From Solibacillus sp. FSL R7-0682 (GTDB taxonomy: Bacteria > Bacillota > Bacilli > Bacillales_A > Planococcaceae): a stretch of 64,000 nucleotides of DNA. The stretch covers positions 1,508,001 to 1,572,000 of the forward strand of contig NZ_JBBOUI010000001.1 in NCBI RefSeq assembly GCF_038005985.1, in the 5' to 3' direction. The notes beneath the pieces were generated by a model. It worked only from the letters and a program-made list of their open reading frames with translations. It ran no database searches and was not told where the DNA came from. Position 1 is the stretch's first letter; every line of letters begins with the position of its first letter. Positions 8,301 through 16,515 of this stretch are shown here, one piece after another. Made by a program: the position numbers and the translations under genes.

Positions 8301-9150
8301 TCATTTACATCATACAGATGAAGTAAATCATTTTATTGTCACAGTACCGCAGATCCTATTAGCTTTCCCATTTGTAATCCTTCTTACAATTTATATTGTG
8401 GCAACTATAATAACGAATCGTCGCTATAGACCTTGGCCATTGTATCGTACAGTCTTGTGGACTTTAGGAATTGTGTGTGCCATTATCGCTGTTGCAGGTC
8501 CTTTAGCAAATCGGGCGATGGAAGATTTTACGTTTCATATGTTAACGCATTTACTTCTTGGTATGTTAGCACCGTTATTAATGGCGTTAGGGGCGCCGAT
8601 GTCCCTCGTACTTAGAACACTTAGAACACCATTAGCACGACGTCTTTCAAAGGCATTAAAAAGCTGGCCGTCCCGTCTATATACGCATCCAATCGTAGCG
8701 GCCTTTCTAAATATAGGTGGTCTCTGGTTATTGTACACAACAGATTTATATCCTTTAATGCATGAAAATTCATTAGTGCATATTTTAGTCCATTTACATG
8801 TATTTATAGCAGGATATTTATTTACGATTTCCATCATCTATGTTGATCCGGTTGCTCATCGTATTTCCTTCCTTTATCGAGCGATTGTTTTAATGCTTGC
8901 ATTGGCTGGTCACGGGATATTGTCGAAGTATATTTACGCGAATCCACCTGTTGGAGTTTCGGTTAAACAGGCAGAAGCGGGAGGGATGTTCATGTATTAT
9001 GGTGGCGATGCGATTGATGCACTACTCATTATTTTCCTGTGCTTACAATGGTATAGAGCAACTAGACCACGAACAGTTCTTACGAAAGGAAATAAACAGG
9101 AGCAAACTGTTCAATCTTCTAATACAATGCCTATAGACATAAGCAAATGA
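8287..9150 (+). CDS. Cytochrome c oxidase assembly protein, caa3-type CtaG family
   Basis: A 287-residue polytopic protein with about seven membrane helices. It shows the caa3_CtaG features: FTFHMLTHLLLGMLAPLLMA, LVHILVHLHVFIAGYLFT, and AGHGILSKYIYANPP. Family members are needed for assembly of the copper centre of caa3 oxidase in Bacillus. The conserved His residues in the helices are candidate copper ligands. It starts within the end of the DUF2243 gene. It is not next to the cta structural genes in this window, so it may be a second copy of CtaG. Confidence 0.85.
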   Translation: MSMPNHLHHTDEVNHFIVTVPQILLAFPFVILLTIYIVATIITNRRYRPWPLYRTVLWTLGIVCAIIAVAGPLANRAMEDFTFHMLTHLLLGMLAPLLMALGAPMSLVLRTLRTPLARRLSKALKSWPSRLYTHPIVAAFLNIGGLWLLYTTDLYPLMHENSLVHILVHLHVFIAGYLFTISIIYVDPVAHRISFLYRAIVLMLALAGHGILSKYIYANPPVGVSVKQAEAGGMFMYYGGDAIDALLIIFLCLQWYRATRPRTVLTKGNKQEQTVQSSNTMPIDISK

Positions 9151-9162
9151 ATGTTTTCATCT

Positions 9163-9197
9163 ATAGACACTTATTGATGATCGAAGTGTCTATTTTT
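9163..9197 (+). terminator. Terminator after the CtaG-like gene
   Basis: ATAGACACTT pairs with AAGTGTCTAT (10 bp) followed by TTTT. Confidence 0.85.
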
Positions 9198-9295
9198 AAC
9201 ACCGGATTATCTATTTATTGTGCTATTAAATTAATGAAAGCATTGAGACGTTTCTATAATATTTTTTCGCGGGAAAATAGAATCATAAAAGCTTA

Positions 9296-9330
9296 AGCTG
9301 TTCACAAGCAAAGTGTGGACGGCTTTTTTT
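9296..9330 (+). terminator. Second terminator-like hairpin before yqgX
   Basis: AGCTGTTCACA pairs with TGTGGACGGCT (11 bp with G-U pairs), followed by TTTTTTT. No gene is visible between this and the preceding terminator, so it may be a backup or may end an unseen small transcript. The rest of 9151-9441 holds only an AT-rich promoter-like stretch (TATAAT near 9395) upstream of yqgX. Confidence 0.65.
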
Positions 9331-9441
9331 GTGAATTTATCTATACCGAACATTGGTGAGAAACTACTAGTAGGGTGAGGAAAATTTCACTTTATAATAT
9401 AATAAGAAAGGAACGATAAATTAATTGTTGGAGGTATGTTA

Positions 9442-10092
9442 ATGCCAAACTATAACGTACGAATGTATTCACTAGGTCCAGTGCAGACGAATTGTTATAT
9501 TGTAAGTAATAAAAATAAAGATTGTTTATTAGTTGATCCAGGTGAAGAGGCTAATCGCATTATGAATGAGCTACGTAAAAATGGCTTAAATCCATTAGCG
9601 ATTTTATTAACTCATACACATTTTGATCATATTGGCGCGGTTGATGCTATTCGTGAAGTGTATTCAATTCCCCTTTACGTACATGAAAAGGAAGTTAGCT
9701 GGTTAGCGGATCCATTAAAAAATGGCTCTGGAAAATATGCGGAATTACCAAATTATGTTGTGAAAGCTCCTGATGAAGCACATGTCCTTAAAGCAGAAGG
9801 GGAATTGACTATTGGCGATTTTACGTTCGAAGTTGCACATACACCTGGCCATTCACCAGGAAGTGTTTCATTTATTTTTAAGGAAGATGGCTTTGCAATT
9901 GTCGGTGATACATTGTTTGAGCAAAGTGTTGGACGAACAGATTTAATTGGAGGGTCGATGGATGTATTAGTAAAGTCGATTCACACGAAGCTGTTAACGC
10001 TACCTGAAGATACGATTATTTATCCGGGACACGGTCGTTATACAACACCTGCTGCAGAGATGGCGTCTAATCCATTTTTAAACGGATTTTAA
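9442..10092 (+). CDS. yqgX: MBL-fold hydrolase YqgX (hydroxyacylglutathione hydrolase-like)
   Basis: A 216-residue metallo-beta-lactamase fold enzyme. The two-metal site is complete: THTHFDHIG (HxHxDH), HTPGHSPGS, VGDTLF and PGHGRYT. In Bacillus this family is annotated as glyoxalase II-like, but glutathione is normally absent there, so a bacillithiol thioester or related substrate is more plausible. The ATG at 9442 is preceded by GGAGG at 7-nt spacing; the ATG at 9436 would be too close to it. It occupies the position of B. subtilis yqgX. A bidirectional terminator follows. Confidence 0.9.
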   Translation: MPNYNVRMYSLGPVQTNCYIVSNKNKDCLLVDPGEEANRIMNELRKNGLNPLAILLTHTHFDHIGAVDAIREVYSIPLYVHEKEVSWLADPLKNGSGKYAELPNYVVKAPDEAHVLKAEGELTIGDFTFEVAHTPGHSPGSVSFIFKEDGFAIVGDTLFEQSVGRTDLIGGSMDVLVKSIHTKLLTLPEDTIIYPGHGRYTTPAAEMASNPFLNGF

Positions 10093-10114
10093 ATCAAAAC
10101 GAAAAAACGAAAAG

Positions 10115-10152
10115 AAAACCGACTTATGCGTAATACGCAAAGTCGGTTTTTA
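10115..10152. terminator. Bidirectional terminator between yqgX and yqgY
   Basis: AAAACCGACTT pairs with AAGTCGGTTTT. The loop itself contains a GCG/CGC mini-stem. A and T runs flank both sides. Confidence 0.85.
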
Positions 10153-10159
10153 AATCTAA

Positions 10160-10402
10160 TTAGTGTCCTGCACCTGGTGTATGTAGGAACGTTGTAAAAT
10201 AAGTAAATCCTGCGAAGAAAACTGTTAAATACGCGCCAAAAATGTACATGTACATGCGTTCTGAAAGATTTAAGAAGCCTAATAATAAGAATAAACCTGT
10301 ATTACCTACGAATAATAGCGAAATCTCGTTCATACCACCAAGGTAGAACATAACGGCGAAAATAGCTGTCCAGAATGCCATAACTTTATACATATTGCTC
10401 AT
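10160..10402 (-). CDS. yqgY: DUF2626 membrane protein (YqgY)
   Basis: An 80-residue protein starting MSNMYKVMAFWTAIFAVMFY with three hydrophobic helices and the C-terminus FLHTPGAGH. Length and sequence fit YqgY/DUF2626, which is also next to yqgX in B. subtilis. The ATG at 10402 follows AAAGGAGGGG. An in-frame extension to 10459 lacks a ribosome site and is rejected. Function unknown. Confidence 0.85.
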   Translation of the reverse strand: MSNMYKVMAFWTAIFAVMFYLGGMNEISLLFVGNTGLFLLLGFLNLSERMYMYIFGAYLTVFFAGFTYFTTFLHTPGAGH

Positions 10403-10516
10403 GAAAAATACCCCTCCTTTAAAATAGAATAGAATAATCTCTCGTCTATTATAAAACAAGCTTCTCTACAATGTAAACTGCAACTTATGGAATTGTTGTG
10501 ACAAAGGAGTGTTTTT

Positions 10517-11224
10517 TTAACTCTCTTCTTGTATTGCGATTTTATATTTACAAAAATCGCATGCGGCGTGTAGCATACTATCTATTTGTTTAAATTCATT
10601 TTTATCAAATAATGTGTCTACCTGTCCTCGTAAATAGGATTCATGTAATTTGCAAATGATTTCCCCGTACTTTATAAATTGTTCGTGAAATGGGCAGTTG
10701 AAAATTGAAAATAGTAATGTCTTTTGACCATTTTCCTCTTTAATTTCAGGTATGTAGCCAACTAAATTGGCGCTATTCGTTAACAGCTTTACCTTCTCCT
10801 CGAATAGAAGGGGGGATTTAATCCTTCGTTCGTCTATCAACAACTGCATCGCCTGTTGGCCATCTTTATAGCTAATTTGTTGCCCTTTTTTAAGTGCTTC
10901 TTCTCCGAGTTGGTGAATGAGTTCGACTGACCATGATACTAAAAGTGATGGATCTCTTCGAGGAAAGCTTAAAGAAATCCCCTCTTGCTTCACTTTATAT
11001 ACTCGGCCAGGTCGACCACCTTTGCCTGTTTTTAAATATTCGGCAGTAATGACCCCGATTTCGGCTAGCTTTGTCAAATGCAAGCGAGCGACATTCGAGT
11101 GGATGTTAAATCGCTCAGCAATCTCTTGAACTGAAAAATATTTTTTTTGCTGTAACATATATTCGTAAACGGAAAAGCGTGTTTCATCTGCTAAAGTACT
11201 TGTTATTTTAATTGGATGGAGCAT
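10517..11224 (-). CDS. HTH regulator with Cys-rich C-terminus (COG2345/SufR-like)
   Basis: A 235-residue regulator. Residues 1-85 form an ArsR/DeoR-like winged helix (FSVQEIAERFNIHSNVARLH then a GKGGRPGRVY wing). The C-terminal domain holds four cysteines in the pattern C-x13-C-x30-C-x2-C (CPFHE, CKLHE, CDFCKY). That resembles the Fe-S-sensing SufR family, where such cysteines ligate a 4Fe-4S cluster, so a redox- or iron-sensing role is likely but unproven. The gene is divergent from comGA with 213 bp between them. A role in comG control is possible only by position. Confidence 0.7.
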   Translation of the reverse strand: MLHPIKITSTLADETRFSVYEYMLQQKKYFSVQEIAERFNIHSNVARLHLTKLAEIGVITAEYLKTGKGGRPGRVYKVKQEGISLSFPRRDPSLLVSWSVELIHQLGEEALKKGQQISYKDGQQAMQLLIDERRIKSPLLFEEKVKLLTNSANLVGYIPEIKEENGQKTLLFSIFNCPFHEQFIKYGEIICKLHESYLRGQVDTLFDKNEFKQIDSMLHAACDFCKYKIAIQEES

Positions 11225-11437
11225 GTATTTCCCCTCGATTTCAAATGTAATAGTTATATTATTATAAATTTCTGCTTTCTCTTATTTTACATGAATAAAA
11301 GGGGAAATGGCTTATTTTCGTTCAAAATCCTTCTTAAAAAGAAAGTTTATGACAAATTATATAATTTTTATAGTACAAAACTTATAATAACGCTAAGCTC
11401 GGTTTGCGGTTCGTAACAAATAAAATCGATAAATGAG
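11225..11437. other. Intergenic control region upstream of the comG operon
   Basis: The 213-bp AT-rich region must carry the comG promoter. TATAAT occurs at about 11360 and again near 11393. Sequences resembling half of a ComK AT-box (AAAA-N5-GTTT near 11337) are present, but I see no clean pair of AAAA-N5-TTTT boxes. ComK control is therefore expected from knowledge of Bacillus, not shown here. Confidence 0.35.
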
Positions 11438-12454
11438 GTGAATACGATCGAACAAGAGTCAATAGTTGAGCAAAAAAGTCTTCGCTTGTTAGAAGAAGCA
11501 AGTGAATTTGGTGCTTCAGATGTTCATTTATTACCTCGTGAACATGATTATTTATTGTTTTTTCGAAAATATGGTCAGTTTACGCAAGTTGCTCAGCTGC
11601 CAGAAGATTTGGCTGTGCGAATGATTAGTTTTTATAAATATTTATCTTCATTAGATATTAGTGAAAAACGGAAGCCTCAAAGTGGTGCATTTCAGCGGAC
11701 AGTACAAGACGTGATGTATTCGTTTCGAATCTCTACATTACCCTCAGCTTTTCTTAAAGAAAGCTTGGCGATTCGTTTATTAAAGCAAAATTATTCGTTG
11801 CCAATCCATTCTCTTTGCCATTTTCCCGAAAGTGCCATGCAACTATGTTCGTTGCTAAATACATCCAGTGGATTGTTGCTTATAAGTGGTCCAACAGGCT
11901 CCGGTAAGACAACAACTCTTTATTCATTATTACAATACTGTGCAAAGGATTTATCTCGCCATGTCATCTCTTTAGAAGATCCGGTTGAAAGTACGCAAGA
12001 ACAACTTCTACAAATTCAAGTGAATGAGCGCGCAGGTGTTACTTACTCGGCGGGACTAAAAGCGATATTGCGGCATTCACCTGAAGTAATTATGATTGGA
12101 GAAATTCGTGATCGAGAAACCGCTAAAATTGCAATTGAGGCATCTTTAAGTGGCCATCTAGTTATTTCTACGATACATGCGAAGGATACGATTAATTGTT
12201 TGTACCGTTTAGTCGATCTATCTGTTTCGATTGAAGATATGAGACAAATGATACTTGCTGTTGTCACACAAAGCTTAGTAACAACGAACGACATGCAATA
12301 TAAGGCATTATTTGAAATCTTAGCAGAGGATCAGTTGCAAATGGCAATCCATCACCTATCCAATAAGCAGCCATATTCATTACCACATCAGCAAACACTA
12401 CGAGGTCAACTAGCAAGGTTACAGGAGATGCAGTATGAATATAACGCTTATTAA
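11438..12454 (+). CDS. comGA: Competence traffic ATPase ComGA
   Basis: The cytoplasmic GspE/PilB-type ATPase that drives assembly of the transformation pseudopilus. At 338 residues it matches the B. subtilis protein in size. Visible motifs are Walker A GPTGSGKTTT, the Asp box VISLEDPVE, Walker B VIMIGEIRD and the His box GHLVISTIHA. The N-terminal ASDVHLLPRE region is typical. The GTG at 11438 gives MNTIEQES, which aligns with the B. subtilis start but sits within GAGGTG, so the true start is not certain. It overlaps comGB by 20 bp. Confidence 0.92.
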   Translation: MNTIEQESIVEQKSLRLLEEASEFGASDVHLLPREHDYLLFFRKYGQFTQVAQLPEDLAVRMISFYKYLSSLDISEKRKPQSGAFQRTVQDVMYSFRISTLPSAFLKESLAIRLLKQNYSLPIHSLCHFPESAMQLCSLLNTSSGLLLISGPTGSGKTTTLYSLLQYCAKDLSRHVISLEDPVESTQEQLLQIQVNERAGVTYSAGLKAILRHSPEVIMIGEIRDRETAKIAIEASLSGHLVISTIHAKDTINCLYRLVDLSVSIEDMRQMILAVVTQSLVTTNDMQYKALFEILAEDQLQMAIHHLSNKQPYSLPHQQTLRGQLARLQEMQYEYNAY

Positions 12455-13511
12455 AGAGCGTTTGAATTTTGCTCTTTCCCAAAAGAAAACACAAAAAAGT
12501 GTTGCGGATTTAGCTACATTTTTAGATAGGATGAGCACGCTATTAAGTGAAGGGTATACATTTGCTCATTGTATCGAAATGTTATTACCCTATCACGCGA
12601 AACATTATGAACGGGTACAACAAGAAATTACATCGATTTTAAATAGTGGGGGAAATGCGACGCAAGTTCTTCAAATTCTAGGACTAGAAAAACAATATTT
12701 AGTATCGATTGAATTAGCCGAACTAACAGGGCAACTTCAAGAAACCGTACTGATTGTTTCTAAGCAACTAATTTTCCAAAGAGAATCAAAATCTAAACTA
12801 CTTAAAGTATTAACCTATCCGATTATACTCTTTCTTTTTATTACCTTTTTATTCTTTGCCTTCCGTACTTACTTTTTACCGAATATGTCTTCAATGGTCA
12901 CAACAAGAGCTACTAGTGAAGTTTCCTCAAGTATACAATGGTCAACGTTCTTCTTGCATTTACCAGATTATATTGTCGGAGTCACATTGATTACATGTTT
13001 CCTTCTTTTTTTGTATTTCGTTTATATCCGAAAAAAACGAATTGATTTACAGTTAAAACTCTTATTTCGCCTTCCGTTTATCGGATTGTTTTGGAGACTT
13101 GTTTTGACACGACAATTTTCAAGGGTATTAGGGAATTTGCTAATGGCGGGCTTTTCTATGCAGCAAGCGTTTGAACATTTAAACAATCAACAGCATCAAA
13201 AACAAATTGCCTATGTATCGGAAGTGTTGCAAAAGAGAGTAATATGGGGTGAATCGTTAGCGAGTGCAGTAAAACAAGTCGGCTATTTTTATCCGAAGTT
13301 TGAACATTTCATTGCCCATGGAGAAGCAAGTGGGTTATTAGGGAGGGAGCTCATATTGTATTGCGAGCTGTTAGATGAGCGATTGCAAGCAATAATCCGT
13401 CTATTATTAGGAGTAATTCAGCCGTTACTATTTATCATTATCGCTATTTGTGTCATTGCAGCGTATTTAAGTATTTTAATCCCGATGTATGACGTACTTG
13501 ATTTTATCTAG
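12435..13511 (+). CDS. comGB: Competence pseudopilus platform protein ComGB
   Basis: A 358-residue polytopic GspF/PilC family protein, the inner-membrane platform on which ComGC polymerises. Two T2SSF modules (about residues 20-140 and 220-345) each end in hydrophobic helices (LTYPIILFLFITFLFFAF; a long C-terminal helix). The ATG at 12435 lies inside the end of comGA, giving translational coupling. It is intact. Confidence 0.92.
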   Translation: MNITLIKERLNFALSQKKTQKSVADLATFLDRMSTLLSEGYTFAHCIEMLLPYHAKHYERVQQEITSILNSGGNATQVLQILGLEKQYLVSIELAELTGQLQETVLIVSKQLIFQRESKSKLLKVLTYPIILFLFITFLFFAFRTYFLPNMSSMVTTRATSEVSSSIQWSTFFLHLPDYIVGVTLITCFLLFLYFVYIRKKRIDLQLKLLFRLPFIGLFWRLVLTRQFSRVLGNLLMAGFSMQQAFEHLNNQQHQKQIAYVSEVLQKRVIWGESLASAVKQVGYFYPKFEHFIAHGEASGLLGRELILYCELLDERLQAIIRLLLGVIQPLLFIIIAICVIAAYLSILIPMYDVLDFI

Positions 13512-13524
13512 GAGGGTGTAGTAA

Positions 13525-13851
13525 TTGCATAATGAACGTGGTTTTACATTAGTTGAAATGCTTGTAGTTTTATTAATTATTTCAGTATTAATTTTAGTAA
13601 CAATTCCAAATGTATCAAAACACTTTGCATCAATTGATAAAAAGGGATGTGATGCGTATGTACTAATGGTACAAGGCCAAGTGGAAGCGTATAAACTTGA
13701 AGAAAAAAAGTATCCTAGCTCTGTTGAAGATTTAGTAAATAGTGGTTATTTACAGGAGCATAATAAAGAATGTCCGAATGGTGCACAAATAGTAATCACA
13801 GCGGAAGGTAAAGTAGAAGGCACTACTGGAGATGCTAGTTCGAATGATTAA
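13525..13851 (+). CDS. comGC: Major competence pseudopilin ComGC
   Basis: A 108-residue prepilin, the main subunit of the transformation pseudopilus. The short leader MHNERG is cut before F by the prepilin peptidase (RGFTLVEMLVVLLI). A hydrophobic assembly helix follows. Two cysteines (in KKGCDAY and KECPNG) can form the intramolecular disulphide known for ComGC. The TTG at 13525 is placed correctly behind AGGAGGG. The C-terminus is extended and Gly/Thr/Asp-rich (EGTTGDASSND) relative to B. subtilis. Confidence 0.93.
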   Translation: MHNERGFTLVEMLVVLLIISVLILVTIPNVSKHFASIDKKGCDAYVLMVQGQVEAYKLEEKKYPSSVEDLVNSGYLQEHNKECPNGAQIVITAEGKVEGTTGDASSND

Positions 13852-14302
13852 GAGAATGGTTAATGATGAACGTGGCTTTACAATGCTAGAAATGCTTATC
13901 GTTTTATCAGTCACTATGGTGATATGTAGCGTTTTAGTATTTATTTCCCAAGAAAAGCTGACAAAGCACATCCATTATCAAATTATGAATCAAATCGAAC
14001 TTGTTTTCCGTATGGCACAAATGAAATCCGTTGAAGAAGAAGATCCATATATATTTGAAGTGCTTAATCGAACAATGGTAAATGTGAGGCAGCAAAGTAC
14101 GGGGAAATCCTTTTACTCGGAAAGTTTACCAGATTATGTCCTTCTTTACGTTTCTGCGCCAAATTCCCAAGTTAGGTTTAAGACGAACGGGAATTTACAA
14201 GCATTTGGTTCTATGAGCTACCATTTCGATGATGTGTCATATAGCTATTCCATTAATATTGGGAAAGGAAGAATTGTATTAAGAAATGTTGTGTATGAGT
14301 GA
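13844..14302 (+). CDS. comGD: Minor competence pseudopilin ComGD
   Basis: A type IV pilin-like minor pseudopilin with the cleavage motif ERGFTMLEMLIVL and an N-terminal hydrophobic helix. It overlaps comGC by 8 bp if the ATG at 13844 is used (leader MIKRMVNDERG). An in-frame ATG at 13832 sits on the ribosome site, and one at 13856 is also possible. About 152 residues, normal for ComGD. Confidence 0.88.
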   Translation: MIKRMVNDERGFTMLEMLIVLSVTMVICSVLVFISQEKLTKHIHYQIMNQIELVFRMAQMKSVEEEDPYIFEVLNRTMVNVRQQSTGKSFYSESLPDYVLLYVSAPNSQVRFKTNGNLQAFGSMSYHFDDVSYSYSINIGKGRIVLRNVVYE

Positions 14303-14588
14303 ACGCGGCTTTTCATTTGTCGAATCTTTACTTGCGGTTGTTATTTTATTTTTCTTAACAACCACACTTATCCCCATTACCGTTTCGATGCGGCAAGAAA
14401 TGGCCCTTCAAAAAATCCAGACAAATGCAGCTGAAGTAGCCTTTAATGGGGCATTATCCTATAGTCGCTATGGTGAAGTTGAAGGGGAGCAAGTAATAGA
14501 CGATACCCTTTTTACTTGGTCATATAGCGGAGGGAGTATTTGTGTGACTTATTTAGTGGACGAGGATGTGATTGAAAAGTGCGTATAA
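14295..14588 (+). CDS. comGE: Minor competence pseudopilin ComGE
   Basis: About 97 residues, beginning MSERGFSFVESLLAVVILFF, with the prepilin cleavage site after Gly and a hydrophobic helix. It overlaps comGD by 8 bp. An ATG nine bases earlier (14286) is in frame. Two cysteines occur in the C-terminal part. It is a minor pseudopilin of the com pilus tip or initiation complex. Confidence 0.85.
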   Translation: MSERGFSFVESLLAVVILFFLTTTLIPITVSMRQEMALQKIQTNAAEVAFNGALSYSRYGEVEGEQVIDDTLFTWSYSGGSICVTYLVDEDVIEKCV

Positions 14589-15034
14589 GGTCAATCATAC
14601 AGAATGAGCGGGGTTTTACCTTGTTAGAAAGCTTATTTCAATTACTAATTTTCATTCTGTTTGCATCCATTAGTTTACTAATAATAATATGGTTTCATCA
14701 TATTTATGCACTAGATGACATGAAGGACGAAGTGAATTGGGAATTATTTATATATGATTTACATCAATATAATGAATTCTCGGCTTCAGGCATTGTCATA
14801 GGAACAAAACAATTACAGCTGGAGATGATCGATGACGTAGACGGACGTTACTTTATAGTTGGAAAATCCGACAAGCATCTTCGTAAAACAACAAATAGAG
14901 GTGGTAATGAAATAATGCTTCCTTATGTGAAAGATTGGGATTTAGTAGTAAAAGGAAACGAGATATTGATGAAAGTAGTGATGGAGGATGGCACCACTCG
15001 AGAACGGAAAATGGTATTACCAAAAGCACCTTAA
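14579..15034 (+). CDS. comGF: Minor competence pseudopilin ComGF
   Basis: A 151-residue protein with GTG start at 14579, overlapping comGE by 10 bp. The prepilin signature is NERGFTLLESLFQLLIF, followed by a hydrophobic helix and a beta-rich ComGF C-terminal domain. The next gene, comGG, starts inside its 3' end. Confidence 0.88.
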   Translation: MRIRSIIQNERGFTLLESLFQLLIFILFASISLLIIIWFHHIYALDDMKDEVNWELFIYDLHQYNEFSASGIVIGTKQLQLEMIDDVDGRYFIVGKSDKHLRKTTNRGGNEIMLPYVKDWDLVVKGNEILMKVVMEDGTTRERKMVLPKAP

Positions 15035-15167
15035 TGAAAAAGGCGTTGTTTTTCCTCTAGCAGTTATTCTCTTATTTGTCGTTACAGGTGTATCATTACT
15101 CTATAGAAATGCATATTTTGCGCAATTAAATACCTATAATTCATTGGAAATCCTTCATAAACGTTGA
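14988..15167 (+). pseudogene. comGG: comGG, 5' part, interrupted by prophage (59-codon chimera)
   Basis: The 5' part of the last comG gene overlaps comGF and reads MAPLENGKWYYQKHLNEKG then a hydrophobic helix (VVFPLAVILLFVVTG). It stays in host sequence through the att core. After residue Glu54 the reading frame enters phage DNA and ends after five foreign residues (ILHKR). The original continuation lies at 55548-55619 and would make a 70-residue protein ending LSTMNK. So lysogeny replaces the final 16 residues with 5. Whether the chimera still works in the pseudopilus is unknown. The ATG at 14988 has GGAGG directly abutting it, so the start is uncertain. Confidence 0.85.
15128..15149. repeat. 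attL core (22 bp)
   Basis: The 22-bp core beginning AAATACCTATAATTCATT is identical at 15128-15149 and 55547-55568. On the left it is read in the comGG frame as codons for NTYNSLE; the same codons reappear at the right end, where they continue into the missing comGG tail. Confidence 0.93.
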
Positions 15168-15199
15168 GATAGCTACGTTTAGAGGGTACGAGTTAGGGG

Positions 15200-15220
15200 T
15201 GTACCCCAAACTGTACCCCA
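15200..15220. promoter_or_regulatory. Tandem TGTACCCCA repeats, candidate integrase arm sites (left)
   Basis: TGTACCCCA occurs at 15200-15208 and 15212-15220, about 50-70 bp inside attL. The same nonamer occurs twice inside attR (55357-55365 and 55368-55376). Paired direct repeats inside both ends are what lambda-type integrases use as arm sites. Confidence 0.65.
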
Positions 15221-15243
15221 AAAAGCAAATAAAGTGATTAAAA

Positions 15244-16416
15244 TTAGCTTTCGCCAATGTTAAAACGATTGAAAAATTCGACTGTTTCTTCCTCAACTCT
15301 ACTCAGTGAATGTGCGTATACATTCATCACTGTTGTTGGGTGATCACCAATAATTTTCGCAACCGACACAACCGGAACTTTATTAGCGATTAAGATAGAT
15401 GCAAAAGTATGTCGGAAACCGTGAGGTGTGATTCGTGGTAAATCATATTCACAATCATCTAACAGCGAATCCAATGCATCATTTACATATGTGTCGCTAA
15501 TTGGTTTGAATTTGTAACGATCAATAAATACATAATCATCTTTCTCTAAAGTCATTTGCTTTTCCCACTTACTCTGGATGCACCATACTTTGTATTTTTT
15601 TAATTGATTAATAAGGATTTTATTAACCGTAATAGTTCTGTAGCCATTATCTGATTTAGGAGGACCAACTTTTTTATTTGCGCGTGTCCTATCAACTGTA
15701 ATTGTATTGTTATCAAAATCAATATCAGACCAACGTAACCCAGCTAATTCGCCTTTTCGAATACCTGACATACCAAGTGTTAAAAAAATGGTGTAATAAG
15801 TAGTAGGTTCAGTCTTATACACATGGTTTAAAAATATCTTTAATTCTTCCTCTGAAAAATGATTATCACCTTTTTTCCCATTTAATTTACCGAAATCTAA
15901 TTTAGTAATTGGATTATCTCGGATAACTCGTTCCTCAACCGCGCTATTAATTGAAGCTAATACAATTCTAGCTATACTCTTTAATGTCCTTTGCGATAAC
16001 CCTTTTTCAATTAGCGGATTAATCAAATCACGCTGCATAACCATGTTGGTGATCTTATTTAATTTTACTTTTCCTATTAAAGGAATAATATGAATTCTCA
16101 TATGTCGTTCATATAATTCGTATGTTCCAGTACGCCACTTCTTTTTATTTGCATTTACCCAAATCTGAAGCCAATCCACTAATGTATAATTAGCGGATTC
16201 AACATAACTTTCATTTCCGTCTAAGATATCAGCTTTGATTGAAATTAAAGCTCTTTCTGCTTCTTGCTCAGTGGAAAATCCTTGTTGCGTTTTTTCTCGA
16301 CGTTTTTGGAATTTGTCAAAATACTTGTAACGATATGCGTATTTTGTTACTCCTGTAGCATCGTTATATTTATAGATGCTTTCTTTTTTTGTTTTTATCA
16401 TTTTTTGTCTTGCCAT
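15244..16416 (-). CDS. int: Phage tyrosine recombinase (integrase)
   Basis: A 390-residue integrase that inserts and excises the phage at comGG. Residues 10-60 form the AP2-like arm-binding domain, 75-165 the SAM-like core-binding domain, and 185-385 the catalytic domain. The active residues are visible: Arg220 (SGIRKGEL), His332-x-x-Arg335 (PHGFRHTF), His359 (GDHP) and the nucleophile Tyr367. The ATG at 16416 follows GAGGTAATC; a longer frame to 16461 has no ribosome site. It reads toward attL, 76 bp from its stop to the putative arm sites. Confidence 0.95.
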   Translation of the reverse strand: MARQKMIKTKKESIYKYNDATGVTKYAYRYKYFDKFQKRREKTQQGFSTEQEAERALISIKADILDGNESYVESANYTLVDWLQIWVNANKKKWRTGTYELYERHMRIHIIPLIGKVKLNKITNMVMQRDLINPLIEKGLSQRTLKSIARIVLASINSAVEERVIRDNPITKLDFGKLNGKKGDNHFSEEELKIFLNHVYKTEPTTYYTIFLTLGMSGIRKGELAGLRWSDIDFDNNTITVDRTRANKKVGPPKSDNGYRTITVNKILINQLKKYKVWCIQSKWEKQMTLEKDDYVFIDRYKFKPISDTYVNDALDSLLDDCEYDLPRITPHGFRHTFASILIANKVPVVSVAKIIGDHPTTVMNVYAHSLSRVEEETVEFFNRFNIGES

Positions 16417-16438
16417 TTTGATTACCTCAATTCTTTTA

Positions 16439-16459
16439 TGCACGGGCAGGTGCGATTGC
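16439..16459. repeat. 21-bp repeat copy 1 (GCACGGGCAGGTGCGATTGC core)
   Basis: This 21-bp sequence, just upstream of the integrase start, is repeated exactly at 20792-20812. A close copy lies in reverse orientation at 55298-55313 near attR (CGGGCAGGTGTGATTG, one mismatch in 16). Its meaning is unknown; see findings. Confidence 0.7.
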
Positions 16460-16515
16460 ATCGTTGAGATAACCTATTACATCACCTCCTAAAAATTGTT
16501 TGGTTATGTAAGTAA

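Noticed and set aside
11225-11437. ComK box upstream of comGA
   Set aside because: Only half-matches to AAAA-N5-TTTT are visible and no correctly spaced pair, so I did not list it as a site.
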